Positions 10,338-19,309 of a stretch of 39,505 nucleotides of DNA are shown here, one piece after another. Position 1 is the first letter of the stretch; each line of letters starts with the position of its first letter. The notes beneath the pieces were generated by a model, which did no database searches, had not been told where the DNA came from, and was given only the letters and a program-made list of their open reading frames with translations. The DNA is from Pseudomonas bohemica (GTDB lineage Bacteria; Pseudomonadota; Gammaproteobacteria; Pseudomonadales; Pseudomonadaceae): positions 1 to 39,505 of the forward strand of contig NZ_NKHL01000080.1 in assembly GCF_002934685.1 (NCBI RefSeq), written 5' to 3'. The position numbers were made by a program, and so were the translations under genes.

Positions 10338-10826
10338 ATGAGCGAACAGCGGGAGACGGGCGAAAAGACCGTGACGCTACAGGTCAATGGTCGAACCTCA
10401 TCCGTCACGGCCATGGCGGACACGCCTTTGCTATTGATCCTGCGCAACGACTTGCAGCTCAACGGCCCCAAATACGGCTGCGGCCTGGGAGAGTGCGGTG
10501 CTTGCACGGTGATCATCGACGGGGTAGCGGCACGTTCCTGCGTGTTCCCGCTGGCCGGTGCCGAAGGCCGTGACATCACCACGCTGGAGGGCATCGGCTC
10601 CCGCGAGTGCCCGCACCCGGTGCAGCAGGCGTTCATCGACGAGCAGGCCGCGCAATGCGGCTACTGCATGAACGGCATGATCATGACTGCCAAGGCCTTG
10701 CTCGACCGCGACCCGCACCCCACCGAAGCGCAGATCCGCAACGAACTCTCGGCCAATCTCTGCCGCTGCGGCACTCACATCGAAATTCTTCGCGCGGTCA
10801 TGCGGGCCGCCCGTCATCAGCTTTGA
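10338..10826 (+). CDS. nicA: Nicotinate hydroxylase iron-sulfur subunit NicA
   Basis: The 162-residue small subunit of nicotinate hydroxylase carries two [2Fe-2S] clusters that pass electrons from the molybdenum site of NicB. The plant-ferredoxin cluster uses Cys48, Cys53, Cys56 and Cys68 (CGLGECGAC), and the second uses Cys107, Cys110, Cys142 and Cys144 (CGYC, CRC). This is the xanthine-dehydrogenase small-subunit layout, without FAD. The ATG at 10338 has GGGGA 7 bases upstream; a GTG at 10314 is less likely. nicB follows after 14 bp. Confidence 0.94.
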   Translation: MSEQRETGEKTVTLQVNGRTSSVTAMADTPLLLILRNDLQLNGPKYGCGLGECGACTVIIDGVAARSCVFPLAGAEGRDITTLEGIGSRECPHPVQQAFIDEQAAQCGYCMNGMIMTAKALLDRDPHPTEAQIRNELSANLCRCGTHIEILRAVMRAARHQL

Positions 10827-10840
10827 ACGGAGCGACTCTT

Positions 10841-13800
10841 TTGACAGCGCCAATGACACCTCCCCTGACAAAGCCCACGCCCACTCGCGATCATCTGCTG
10901 GCCAAAAACGGCGTGCTGCTGATCGTCGATGATATTCTGCCGCCGTCCGGCCCGGTCGCCAAAGGAGGCACGCCCACGGTCAAGCCCAAGGAGCTGGGGC
11001 TGTTCATCGCCGTCGATCAGGACAACACCGTCTACGCCTTCAACGGTCACGTGGACCTTGGCACCGGCATTCGTACCTCGCTTGCCCAGATCGTCGCTGA
11101 AGAGCTCGATCTGCAGATGGATCAGGTCACCATGGTCCTCGGCGACACCGAGCGCGCGCCGAATCAGGGCGCGACCATCGCCAGCGCCACCTTGCAGATT
11201 TCCGCAATCCCGCTGCGTAATGCCGCCGCCGAAGCGCGCCGCTATCTGTTGCAGGCGGCGGCGCAACGCTGGGAGATCGACCCGGAAACGCTGGTGATCG
11301 AAAGTGGGGTGATCAAGGCGCAGGACGGCCGAAGCTGTCGGTTCGGCGAACTGCTCGTCGATCAGCACATCGAACTGCGGATTTCCGGAGCAGCACCGCT
11401 TAAACGGCTGGAAGACTACAAGCTGGTGGGAACCGTCGCCGCGCGGGTCGACATTCCGGGCAAGGCCACCGGGGAATTGACCTACGTTCACGACATGCGT
11501 CTGCCGGACATGCTCCACGGTCGAGTGATTCGTCCGCCGTACGCCGGCTACGACACGGGCGAGTTCGTTGGCACCAGTCTGCTGGAGGTCGATGAATCGT
11601 CCATCGCCCATATCCCCGGCATCGTCCGTGTGGTGGTGATTCGCGACTTCATCGGCGTGGTGGCCATGCGTGAGGAACAGGCGGCCAAGGCGGCGAAGGA
11701 ACTGAAGGTGACCTGGAAGCCCTGGCAGCATCAATTGCCGGACATGAGCGATGTCGAGCAGGCCATTCGCGACAACCCCAAGGTGCAGCGCGTGGTGCTG
11801 GACAAGGGCAACGTCGACGAAGCATTGGCCGGCGCCAGCGAACGGATGACCCGCACTTATCTTTGGCCCTACCAGATCCACGGCTCCATCGGACCCTCCT
11901 GTGGGCTTGCAGACTACCGCGAAGACGGCATCCGGGTCTGGTCCGGCACGCAGAACCCACACATGTTGCGGGCGGATCTGGCATGGTTGCTGGAATGTCC
12001 TGAAGAGCAGATCGAAATCATCCGTATGGAAGCGGCCGGTTGTTACGGCCGCAATTGCGCCGATGACGTATGCGCCGATGCGGTCTTGCTTTCAAGGGCG
12101 GTTGGTCTGCCGGTTCGCGTGCAACTGACCCGCGAGCAGGAGCACGCCTGGGAGCCCAAGGGCACGGCACAATTGATGGAAGTCGATGGCGGTCTCACTG
12201 CCGAAGGCGGCGTAGCCGGGTACGACTTCACCACCAGCTACCCCTCCAACAATTCGCCAACCCTGGCTTTGTTGCTGACCGGGCGAGTGGACCCTGTGGC
12301 GGTGATGTTCGAAATGGGCGACCGCACCTCGATCCCGCCCTACGACATCGAGCACATGCGCGTGACCATCAACGACATGGCGCCGATCGTGCGCGCGTCG
12401 TGGATGCGTGGCGTGTCGGCGCTGCCCAACACCTTCGCCCACGAGTCCTACATCGATGAACTGGCCTTCGCGGCGGGCGTCGATCCGGTGGAGTACCGCC
12501 TGCGCTATCTGCACGATGACCGCGCTTCGGAACTGGTCAAGGCCACTGCGGCCCGTGCCGAGTGGTCGCCGCGCACCCAACCGATGCAGATCCCGGAAGA
12601 AGACGGTGTGCTGCGCGGTCGCGGTTTCGCCTATGCGCGCTATATCCACAGCAAGTTTCCCGGCTTTGGTGCGGCGTGGGCAGCGTGGGTCGCGGATGTC
12701 GCGGTGGACAAGCACACCGGTGATGTCTCGGTGACGAGGGTGGTGATCGGCCATGACGCGGGGATGATGGTCAATCCGGCCGGCGTGCAGCATCAGATTC
12801 ATGGCAACGTGATTCAGTCCACCAGCCGCGTGCTCAAGGAACGGGTCACGTTCGAGGAATCGACCATCGCCAGCAAGGAGTGGGGCGGTTATCCGATCCT
12901 GACCTTCCCGGAGGTGCCCAAGGTCGACGTTATGATGATGCCGCGCCAGGCCGAACCGCCGATGGGCGCTGGGGAGTCGGCGTCGGTGCCCAGTGCGGCG
13001 GCCATCGCAAATGCTATTTATGACGCCACCGGCATCCGTTTCCGCGAGCTGCCGATCACTGCCGAGCGTGTATTGGCGGCACTGAAAAACGCGGGGGACG
13101 AGGCCAACGGCAATCCTCCCGAATCGCCAAAAGCCAAGCGCTCGAAATGGCTGTTCGGTTCGCTGTTCGCGGCGTTCGGTGCGGTGTTGGGGATGGCCGC
13201 CACCGCGTTGCCCTGGCGCGCGGAGATTGCCCCGATTACGCCGCCGAGTTCGGGCATCTGGTCGGCCGCGACACTGGAACGCGGTCGGCTGCTGGCATCG
13301 GCGGGCGATTGCGCGGTATGCCATACGGCGCCGGGCGGGGTTAGCAACGCCGGTGGCCTGGCGATGCAGACGCCGTTCGGCACCTTATATAGCAGCAACA
13401 TCACGCCGGATCCCGATACCGGCATCGGCAATTGGTCGTATCCGGCGTTCGAACGGGCAATGCGCGACGGCATCAGTCGCGATGGCAAACATCTTTATCC
13501 GGCATTTCCCTACACGGCTTTTCGGAACATCGACGATGCCGACATGCAGGCGCTGTACGCGTACTTGATGTCGCAAACGCCGGTAAAGCAGGTACAGCCG
13601 GCCAACGACATGCAGTTCCCATTCAACATGCGGCCTTTGATGGCGGGCTGGAACGCGCTGTTTCTGCGCAAGGGTGAGGTGCAGGCGCAGCCACAGCAAA
13701 GCGCGCAATGGAATCGCGGGCAGTATCTGGTCAACGGCCTGGGGCACTGCGCGGCCTGCCATTCGCCGCGCAACCTGATGGGCGCGGAGAAGGGCGGCGC

Positions 13801-14446
13801 AGCGTTTCTGGCCGGCGGCATGGTCGATGGCTGGGAGGCGCCCGCGCTCAACAGCCTGTCGAAATCGCCGACGCCGTGGACCGAGGATCAGTTGTTCAAT
13901 TACCTGAGCACCGGCTATTCCGATGCTCATGGCGTGGCGGCAGGACCGATGGGACCGGTGGTATCGGAGCTGGCGAAGCTGCCGAAAACCGATGTGCGGG
14001 CGATGGCGGTGTACCTGGCGTCGTTGAATGGCTCGGCTGAAACGGCCCCGGTGGAGGCTTCAGCGTCCGCGACCAAGCTTATGCCGCAACCGAGCGTTTC
14101 GGCCCAGGCGCTGAGCAATGGTCAGCGGGTATTCGAGGGTTCTTGTCAGGGCTGCCACGCCGATGGTCTGGGGCCGAAATTGTTTGGCGTAAGTCCGTCA
14201 CTGGCGAGCAACACCAACGTGCACAGCGCACTGCCGGACAACTTGATCAAGGTGATTCAGCAGGGCATTTCCAATCCCGCGACGCGGGATCTGGGGTACA
14301 TGCCGGGGTTCAAGGACAGCTTGTCGGATACGCAGATCAGTGACCTGGCGGCGTACCTGCGCAGCCGTTTTGCGCCGAATGAACCACAGTGGACGGGGTT
14401 GCAGGAGAAGGTGGCGTATTTGAAAGCGAATCCGGGTACTCACTGA
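10841..14446 (+). CDS. nicB: Nicotinate hydroxylase large subunit NicB (molybdenum domain fused to cytochrome c)
   Basis: A 1201-residue protein that hydroxylates nicotinate at C6 with water. Residues 1 to about 760 form the molybdopterin-binding domain of the isoquinoline-oxidoreductase/aldehyde-oxidase type (NGHVDLGTGI near the start, PMGAGESASVPSAAA near its end). One membrane helix spans about 770-792 (WLFGSLFAAFGAVLGMAATA), followed by a triple cytochrome c part with haem sites CAVCH (824), CAACH (970) and CQGCH (1102). Electrons therefore pass through the haems to the respiratory chain rather than to NAD. I chose TTG 10841 because GGAG lies 8 bases upstream; ATG 10853 has none. It is coupled to nicA and convergent with nicS. 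Confidence 0.94.
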   Translation: MTAPMTPPLTKPTPTRDHLLAKNGVLLIVDDILPPSGPVAKGGTPTVKPKELGLFIAVDQDNTVYAFNGHVDLGTGIRTSLAQIVAEELDLQMDQVTMVLGDTERAPNQGATIASATLQISAIPLRNAAAEARRYLLQAAAQRWEIDPETLVIESGVIKAQDGRSCRFGELLVDQHIELRISGAAPLKRLEDYKLVGTVAARVDIPGKATGELTYVHDMRLPDMLHGRVIRPPYAGYDTGEFVGTSLLEVDESSIAHIPGIVRVVVIRDFIGVVAMREEQAAKAAKELKVTWKPWQHQLPDMSDVEQAIRDNPKVQRVVLDKGNVDEALAGASERMTRTYLWPYQIHGSIGPSCGLADYREDGIRVWSGTQNPHMLRADLAWLLECPEEQIEIIRMEAAGCYGRNCADDVCADAVLLSRAVGLPVRVQLTREQEHAWEPKGTAQLMEVDGGLTAEGGVAGYDFTTSYPSNNSPTLALLLTGRVDPVAVMFEMGDRTSIPPYDIEHMRVTINDMAPIVRASWMRGVSALPNTFAHESYIDELAFAAGVDPVEYRLRYLHDDRASELVKATAARAEWSPRTQPMQIPEEDGVLRGRGFAYARYIHSKFPGFGAAWAAWVADVAVDKHTGDVSVTRVVIGHDAGMMVNPAGVQHQIHGNVIQSTSRVLKERVTFEESTIASKEWGGYPILTFPEVPKVDVMMMPRQAEPPMGAGESASVPSAAAIANAIYDATGIRFRELPITAERVLAALKNAGDEANGNPPESPKAKRSKWLFGSLFAAFGAVLGMAATALPWRAEIAPITPPSSGIWSAATLERGRLLASAGDCAVCHTAPGGVSNAGGLAMQTPFGTLYSSNITPDPDTGIGNWSYPAFERAMRDGISRDGKHLYPAFPYTAFRNIDDADMQALYAYLMSQTPVKQVQPANDMQFPFNMRPLMAGWNALFLRKGEVQAQPQQSAQWNRGQYLVNGLGHCAACHSPRNLMGAEKGGAAFLAGGMVDGWEAPALNSLSKSPTPWTEDQLFNYLSTGYSDAHGVAAGPMGPVVSELAKLPKTDVRAMAVYLASLNGSAETAPVEASASATKLMPQPSVSAQALSNGQRVFEGSCQGCHADGLGPKLFGVSPSLASNTNVHSALPDNLIKVIQQGISNPATRDLGYMPGFKDSLSDTQISDLAAYLRSRFAPNEPQWTGLQEKVAYLKANPGTH

Positions 14447-14471
14447 CCACATCGCTGCTTCTGTCGAAGGC

Positions 14472-14604
14472 GTAGGAGGCTGGCTTGCCAACGATTGGCC
14501 GGGAACCGGTCATAAAATCTGAGCACTCGGTGTAACAGATTCACCGCAGACTCAGGTTTTGCTACTGCTTCGCAGCAGATCGTCGGCAAGCCACACTCCC
14601 ACGC
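14472..14604. repeat. Inverted REP-like pair between nicB and nicS
   Basis: GGCTTGCCAACGAT (14482) and ATCGTCGGCAAGCC (14579) match inversely at 13 of 14 positions, and flanking bases TAGGAGG and CACTCCCA extend the pair loosely. This third REP-like type lies between two converging genes and may end both transcripts. Confidence 0.6.
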
Positions 14605-14656
14605 CCTCCGGGCAGAAGCAGATCGGTGTGAGCTTGCCAATGCGGTGAGAGCAGAA

Positions 14657-15316
14657 TCAGGCCTCGGCGAATGTTTCTGGCAGCACCATCACCCCCCGCA
14701 CTACCAGATCCTGAATGAACGCCAGCCAGTCTCGCCGCTGGCGCTGGCCGCCCAGGTCCTGCCCGAGAAACGAGGTGAGGGTGTGCAGATTGGAGTTATA
14801 GAAGTAGCAGAGCGACGCGATCATCAGGTAGACGTGCTCAAGGTCAACATCGTGGCGAAACATGCCCTGTTGCTGACCGGCTTCGATGATCGGCCTCAGC
14901 ACACCCACCGCTTCCCCCGACAGGCGCCGCAGCTCGCTTGATTGTTTGGCGTGCTTGCCCTTGTGCAGGTTCTCAATGCTCAGGATCGCGACGAATTCCG
15001 GGTGCGTGACGTAGTAGTCCCAGACGAACGCCACCAGCTGACGCAGCGTTTGGACTGGCGTCGAAGGGTCCAGTTGCAGCGTGCTTTCGGCCTGATTGAA
15101 GCGCTCGTAAGTGTGCTCCAGCACCTTAACGAACAGCTTCTCCTTGCTGCCGAAGTAGTAGTAGATCATCCGGTCGTTGGACTCGGCCTCGGCTGAAATC
15201 CTTTCTATGCGCCCGCCCGAATAACCGTCGCGGGTGAAGACCGTGATCGCTGCCTGGAGTATGCGCGCGCGGGTCTCTTCGGCTTGTTGCGCGCGGATGC
15301 CGGTGTTCTTGCTCAT
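14657..15316 (-). CDS. nicS: TetR-type repressor NicS
   Basis: A 219-residue TetR-family regulator with an N-terminal helix-turn-helix at about residues 14-60 (RARILQAAITVFTRDGYSG, then MIYYYFGSKEKLF) and a helical ligand-binding domain. Its place at the far end of nicAB matches nicS of P. putida, the repressor of nicAB that responds to nicotinate and 6-hydroxynicotinate. The ATG at 15316 is only 5 bp after the pssA stop and has a weak ribosome-binding site (TGAG), so translation may depend on pssA. No palindrome like the nicA operator is seen immediately before nicS or before pssA. Confidence 0.88.
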   Translation of the reverse strand: MSKNTGIRAQQAEETRARILQAAITVFTRDGYSGGRIERISAEAESNDRMIYYYFGSKEKLFVKVLEHTYERFNQAESTLQLDPSTPVQTLRQLVAFVWDYYVTHPEFVAILSIENLHKGKHAKQSSELRRLSGEAVGVLRPIIEAGQQQGMFRHDVDLEHVYLMIASLCYFYNSNLHTLTSFLGQDLGGQRQRRDWLAFIQDLVVRGVMVLPETFAEA

Positions 15317-15321
15317 GGCGC

Positions 15322-16665
15322 TCAGAGAATCCGGTAGAGCAGGCGCTCGACGCGCACTCGGCTGACCCTGCGCAGAAAGGTGCGCACGCCAATGGGGTAT
15401 TCGGTCAAGGTGTCGAGCTCGTCGAATTTACCCACGCGATGGGTGTTGCGCATTAGCAGATCGATTTCCTCGGCCCGGGGTTTGAGCCATTCGCCCTTGG
15501 GGTCATCGATCAATACCGCGTTTTCCAGATCGAGCTGGAAGGCGCGCGGGTTGAGGTTGTTGCCCGTGAGCACCGTGTAGCGCTCGTCCGACCACAAGCC
15601 CTTGAGGTGGAAGGTGTTGTCGGCGTCTTTCCACAGGTGGATGTTCAGCTCGTGTTTGGCGACAGCGTTCTGATGCTTCTGCATGAAACGGCGCAGGCTG
15701 ATTTCGTACAGATATGGCAGCGCGGAAATGACCTTGAACGGTTCCTGCGGCGGGATGAAGAAGTCGTTGGCCGTCTTGTCGCCGATGATGATGTCGATCT
15801 TCACGCCGCGCTTGAGTGCGCGGTTGATTTCGCGTTTGACCACCAGCGGCATGTTGAAATACGGCGTACACAGCGTCAGTTGATGGCGGGTCGCAGCGAT
15901 CAGCTCGCAGAGCACCTTACTCAGGATGTTCTTGTTGCCGATGCCCAGCAACGGGACGATGCGCAATTGGCCGTTCTCAGCAACCGCTTCGTTCACGTCG
16001 TAGCTGGCGCGCTTGAGGCGATGGCGGAACTGACGGATTTCGCCGCGAATGCTGCGAGAGCCTGGCGGGGAGGGCAGATCGAGACGATGCACGGCGTCGG
16101 AGGGCAGGATTTGTTCCTGCACCAGACGCTGGAACGAGTCGGCCAGCGCCTTGTTTTCCAGCAACTGATAGCGATCGAGGCGGTATTTGCCCAGCTTGTG
16201 CAGGTAGACATTGTTGATGCTGGCGCCGGTGTAGAGTACGCAGTCGTCAATGACGCTGCCTTTGAGGTGCAACACACCGAACAGCTCGCGGGTCTGCACG
16301 GGCACACCGTAGATCGGCACCTCCTGATCGTGCTCCAGGTTCTGCGCCTGATACCACGCCGAGTTGCCCGCCTGCTTGCCCGCGCCGATCAGCCCGCGCT
16401 GGGCCCGGAACCAGTCTACGAGTATTACGATGTCCAGCTCGGGCCGGGCGGCCTTGGCGGCATACAGCGCATCGAGGATTTCCTGCCCGGCTTCGTCCTG
16501 TTGCAGATACAGCGCGACGATGTAGATGCGCTGCGTCGCCGAAGCGATCTTCTCGAGCAGCGTGCGGCGATAGTCGGCAGCGCTCGGCAAAATGGTGATC
16601 GCGGCACTGGACGATTCGAAACCGCGCAGCGCTGCAAGGGTAGAACGTCTGAAGGGAGCCCGCAT
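15322..16665 (-). CDS. pssA: Phosphatidylserine synthase PssA (phospholipase D type)
   Basis: A 447-residue protein that closely resembles E. coli PssA as I remember it, along its whole length. It makes phosphatidylserine from CDP-diacylglycerol and serine, the first step to phosphatidylethanolamine, at the inner face of the membrane. The two phospholipase-D catalytic motifs are visible as H-x-K in VLHLKGSVIDD and FHLKGLWSDE; other conserved blocks are GDKTANDFFIPP and LTGNNLNPRAF. I chose ATG 16665 with GAGAGG just upstream; TTG 16689 is an alternative. The gene reads directly into nicS with a 5-bp gap. Confidence 0.9.
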   Translation of the reverse strand: MRAPFRRSTLAALRGFESSSAAITILPSAADYRRTLLEKIASATQRIYIVALYLQQDEAGQEILDALYAAKAARPELDIVILVDWFRAQRGLIGAGKQAGNSAWYQAQNLEHDQEVPIYGVPVQTRELFGVLHLKGSVIDDCVLYTGASINNVYLHKLGKYRLDRYQLLENKALADSFQRLVQEQILPSDAVHRLDLPSPPGSRSIRGEIRQFRHRLKRASYDVNEAVAENGQLRIVPLLGIGNKNILSKVLCELIAATRHQLTLCTPYFNMPLVVKREINRALKRGVKIDIIIGDKTANDFFIPPQEPFKVISALPYLYEISLRRFMQKHQNAVAKHELNIHLWKDADNTFHLKGLWSDERYTVLTGNNLNPRAFQLDLENAVLIDDPKGEWLKPRAEEIDLLMRNTHRVGKFDELDTLTEYPIGVRTFLRRVSRVRVERLLYRIL

Positions 16666-16821
16666 AAGCCTCTCGAAGGGTCGAATCAACAGCGCACGAG
16701 CTTACACCAGAGTGCGCCCTGTGGTGCTTTTGGCAGCGTGATCGCAGACTTGTTCAGCGAATCTACAGCCAATGGAACGCGGGCAGGGCGCGCGCCGCAG
16801 ATGGGGCGGCGCCTGTTGACT

Positions 16822-16849
16822 CTGTGGAGCGGGCAAGCTCACTCCACAG
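16822..16849. repeat. REP-like hairpin between the TonB receptor and pssA
   Basis: CTGTGGAG and CTCCACAG form an 8-bp stem around GCGGGCAAG-like REP core DNA. It lies 40 bp past the receptor stop and may act as a transcription stop or a degenerate REP. Confidence 0.5.
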
Positions 16850-16889
16850 GTCGTCACACACAATGATATTTCGCCGTTTTAGCTCTGGA

Positions 16890-19085
16890 TCAGAAATCAA
16901 CCGTGCCGGAGAACTTCACCAGCCGCGGATCGCCCTGGGTCAGGTAACCGCCATTGGCCGACGCCCAGTAATCCTTGTTGGCGATGTTCTCGACGTTCAC
17001 CCGCAGGGTCACATCCTTGTCCGCGACCTTGAAGCCGTAACGCGCGCCTGCGTCGAAGCGGTTCCAGCTCGGCAAGCTCAGGTTATTGGCCTGATCGGCA
17101 TATTGCCCGCCAGTGCGCAGGAAGCGCGCGTTCAACGCCACGCCTTGCAGTCCCGGCACGTCCCAGTCGACGCTGGCGTTCATCAGGAAAGTTGGTACAC
17201 CGATGGCGTGGTTGCCATCCGTTGTTCCTCCGGCGGTATCTTCAAGTTTGGATTCCAGGCGAGTCGCGCCGCCCAGCAGCCGCAGACCGTCGAGCGGTTC
17301 GCCGTAGACGCTGAATTCGACGCCGCGGTTAATCTGCTTGCCATCGCGCAGGAACAGATTGGTCGCCGCATCGGTGAAGCCGTCGGTGGGTTTCTCGATA
17401 CGGAATGCCGCCAGATTTGCGCCAAAGGATCCCATATCCAACTTGATCCCCGCTTCCAACTGCTTGGTGCGGCCGGGCGGGAAGGATTGACCAGCGTTGA
17501 GCACCACGGTACTGGCAGTCGGGCCCTGAGCCAGACCTTCGATGCGGTTGGCGTACAGGGAAACGGTATCGGTCGGCTTGTAGACGATGCCATACACCGG
17601 CGTGGTGATCGACTCGTCATACAGCGCGCTGCGGCTGCCGTCGCTGTTGCCGTAAGACTCGCCACCTGAGGTCGTGCCTTCATAGGTGTAGTTTTCAACG
17701 CGCAGTTGTTGACGGCGAACGCCGTAGGTCAGCAGTAGCGTGTCGTCGAACAAGCCGAAGGTGTCGGATACCGCCAGGCTGCGATTACGGGTTTTACCCG
17801 TGACGCCCGGATCGCCCAGGTCACCACCGGTGAGCGATACGGCGGTCGGCCGGCTCAGGCTTGGGGTGTTATAGATGTTGGTCGCGCGGGCGCGGAAAAA
17901 CTCGTAAGCATTCTCTTGCTGGGTCCAGATGCTCGACGCGCCAATACTGATCTGATGGCTGATCGGCCCGGTTTGCAGCCTGCCGTTCAGACCCGCCATG
18001 ACGCTGGCGTTGTCTTCGTTGTGCGGGATGATGGAGCCTGCGATGGTGCCTGCACCTGTCGCGGCGTTGGTCAGCGTCGGGGTTCCGTAGAGGCCCGTTT
18101 CGCGGGTGTGCTTGCCACCGCCCGCCAGATAGGCCGTCCAGCTGTCCCCCAGATCCCACTCGCCACGCATCATGCCGAACGTGTCTTCGGTTTCGGTGTA
18201 GCTCCAGTTCTGGCCATAGTTATGGTCGGCGTCCGGCGCATGGGGGATGCTGGTCAGCCCGGCACCCAGTTGCACCGAGTTGCGCAAATGGTTGACGCGC
18301 TCTTTCTGGTAGCCGAAATCGGTTGACAGGCGGAAGGTATCGCCACGGTAATCCAGCCCGCCAATGAACAGCTTGCTGCGTTGGTCCTGATCGTCGACGG
18401 CAGTTTCACCTTCGCGTTGGCTCAGGTTTACCCGCGCACCGAAGCGGTTGTCCTCGCCAAAACGCTGGCCCAGATCCAGGTGTTCGCCGATGCGTCCGTC
18501 AGTGCTGATGTCCTGGGTGTAGCGACGGGTCGGCGTGTCCTGCGCGCGCTTGGGTTGCAGGTTAACGCTGCCGCCCAAGCCGGTGCCGGTCGGGCTGGCA
18601 CCGTTGATGAAAGCATTGGGGCCTTTGAACACTTCCACCCGCTCAATGGCATCGACCGAGAGAATCTGCCGAGGCAGAACGCCGTACAAGCCGTTGTAGG
18701 AAATATCATCGCCACTGAGGGGCAAGCCGCGTATTACGAACACTTGCGACTGGTTGCCGTAACCTGCCGACTCACGCACCGACGGGTCGTTGAGCAAGAC
18801 ATCGCCGACGTTCTCGGCCTGCTGATCCTCGATCAGTTTCGAGGTGTAGCTGGTCATGGTGAACGGCACGCTCATGTTGTCCTGATTGCCCAGCACTCCC
18901 ATCTGACCGCCGCGCGCTACCTGACCGCCGGTGAATGCTTCAGGCAAATCACTCGGGGTTTGTTTGATGGCCTGGGCATCCACGGCGGTGGCGCCAAGTT
19001 CGATGGCCTGTTCGGCATAAGCGCTGACACTGACCGAGCAGCAAAGGGCCAACAAGGTTGGGCGAGAGGAGAGGCGGATGGCCAT
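16890..19085 (-). CDS. TonB-dependent outer-membrane receptor, siderophore type
   Basis: A 731-residue outer-membrane receptor. The signal peptide (MAIRLSSRPTLLALCCSVSV...) is probably cut after AYA near residue 25, and a TonB-box-like IELGATAVD follows. The plug domain spans about residues 60-170 (GDVLLNDPSVRES, VFVIRGLPL, IERVEVFKGPNA) and a 22-strand barrel follows, ending in Phe (FSGTVDF). It lacks the N-terminal signalling domain of FecA-like receptors, so it does not drive its own sigma factor. I chose ATG 19085, preceded by AGGAAG, because the signal peptide begins there. A Fur-like site at 19174-19188 suggests iron repression, which fits uptake of a ferric siderophore. Which one cannot be told. 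Confidence 0.9.
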   Translation of the reverse strand: MAIRLSSRPTLLALCCSVSVSAYAEQAIELGATAVDAQAIKQTPSDLPEAFTGGQVARGGQMGVLGNQDNMSVPFTMTSYTSKLIEDQQAENVGDVLLNDPSVRESAGYGNQSQVFVIRGLPLSGDDISYNGLYGVLPRQILSVDAIERVEVFKGPNAFINGASPTGTGLGGSVNLQPKRAQDTPTRRYTQDISTDGRIGEHLDLGQRFGEDNRFGARVNLSQREGETAVDDQDQRSKLFIGGLDYRGDTFRLSTDFGYQKERVNHLRNSVQLGAGLTSIPHAPDADHNYGQNWSYTETEDTFGMMRGEWDLGDSWTAYLAGGGKHTRETGLYGTPTLTNAATGAGTIAGSIIPHNEDNASVMAGLNGRLQTGPISHQISIGASSIWTQQENAYEFFRARATNIYNTPSLSRPTAVSLTGGDLGDPGVTGKTRNRSLAVSDTFGLFDDTLLLTYGVRRQQLRVENYTYEGTTSGGESYGNSDGSRSALYDESITTPVYGIVYKPTDTVSLYANRIEGLAQGPTASTVVLNAGQSFPPGRTKQLEAGIKLDMGSFGANLAAFRIEKPTDGFTDAATNLFLRDGKQINRGVEFSVYGEPLDGLRLLGGATRLESKLEDTAGGTTDGNHAIGVPTFLMNASVDWDVPGLQGVALNARFLRTGGQYADQANNLSLPSWNRFDAGARYGFKVADKDVTLRVNVENIANKDYWASANGGYLTQGDPRLVKFSGTVDF

Positions 19086-19173
19086 CGGGAAAGCTTCCTG
19101 TAGATGTCTGGTCTGCGAAAAAGCCTCCCTGGCAATGCGAATTTTATCGGCGCAGATGCTATCAGGAACTGAT

Positions 19174-19188
19174 TGCGAATTGTTATCA
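19174..19188. promoter_or_regulatory. Candidate Fur box of the TonB receptor
   Basis: Read on the minus strand, TGATAACAATTCGCA matches 11 of 14 informative positions of the inverted repeat TGATAAT-N-ATTATCA. It lies about 89 bp before the receptor start, in AT-rich DNA. Confidence 0.5.
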
Positions 19189-19309
19189 CTTACTACGCAA
19201 TTTTTTACATTTCTTTCACATCTTGGTTTTTGCCTCTTCGCGTGTGTTTTTGTAGCCGCACTTGAGATCGCTGCCGCTGACAATCCGTGCTGCTCCAGGG
19301 CGGTGTGGC

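Noticed and set aside
12092..13324. Long antisense frame across nicB
   Set aside because: A shadow of the strongly biased codon use of nicB; the forward frame carries the conserved domains.
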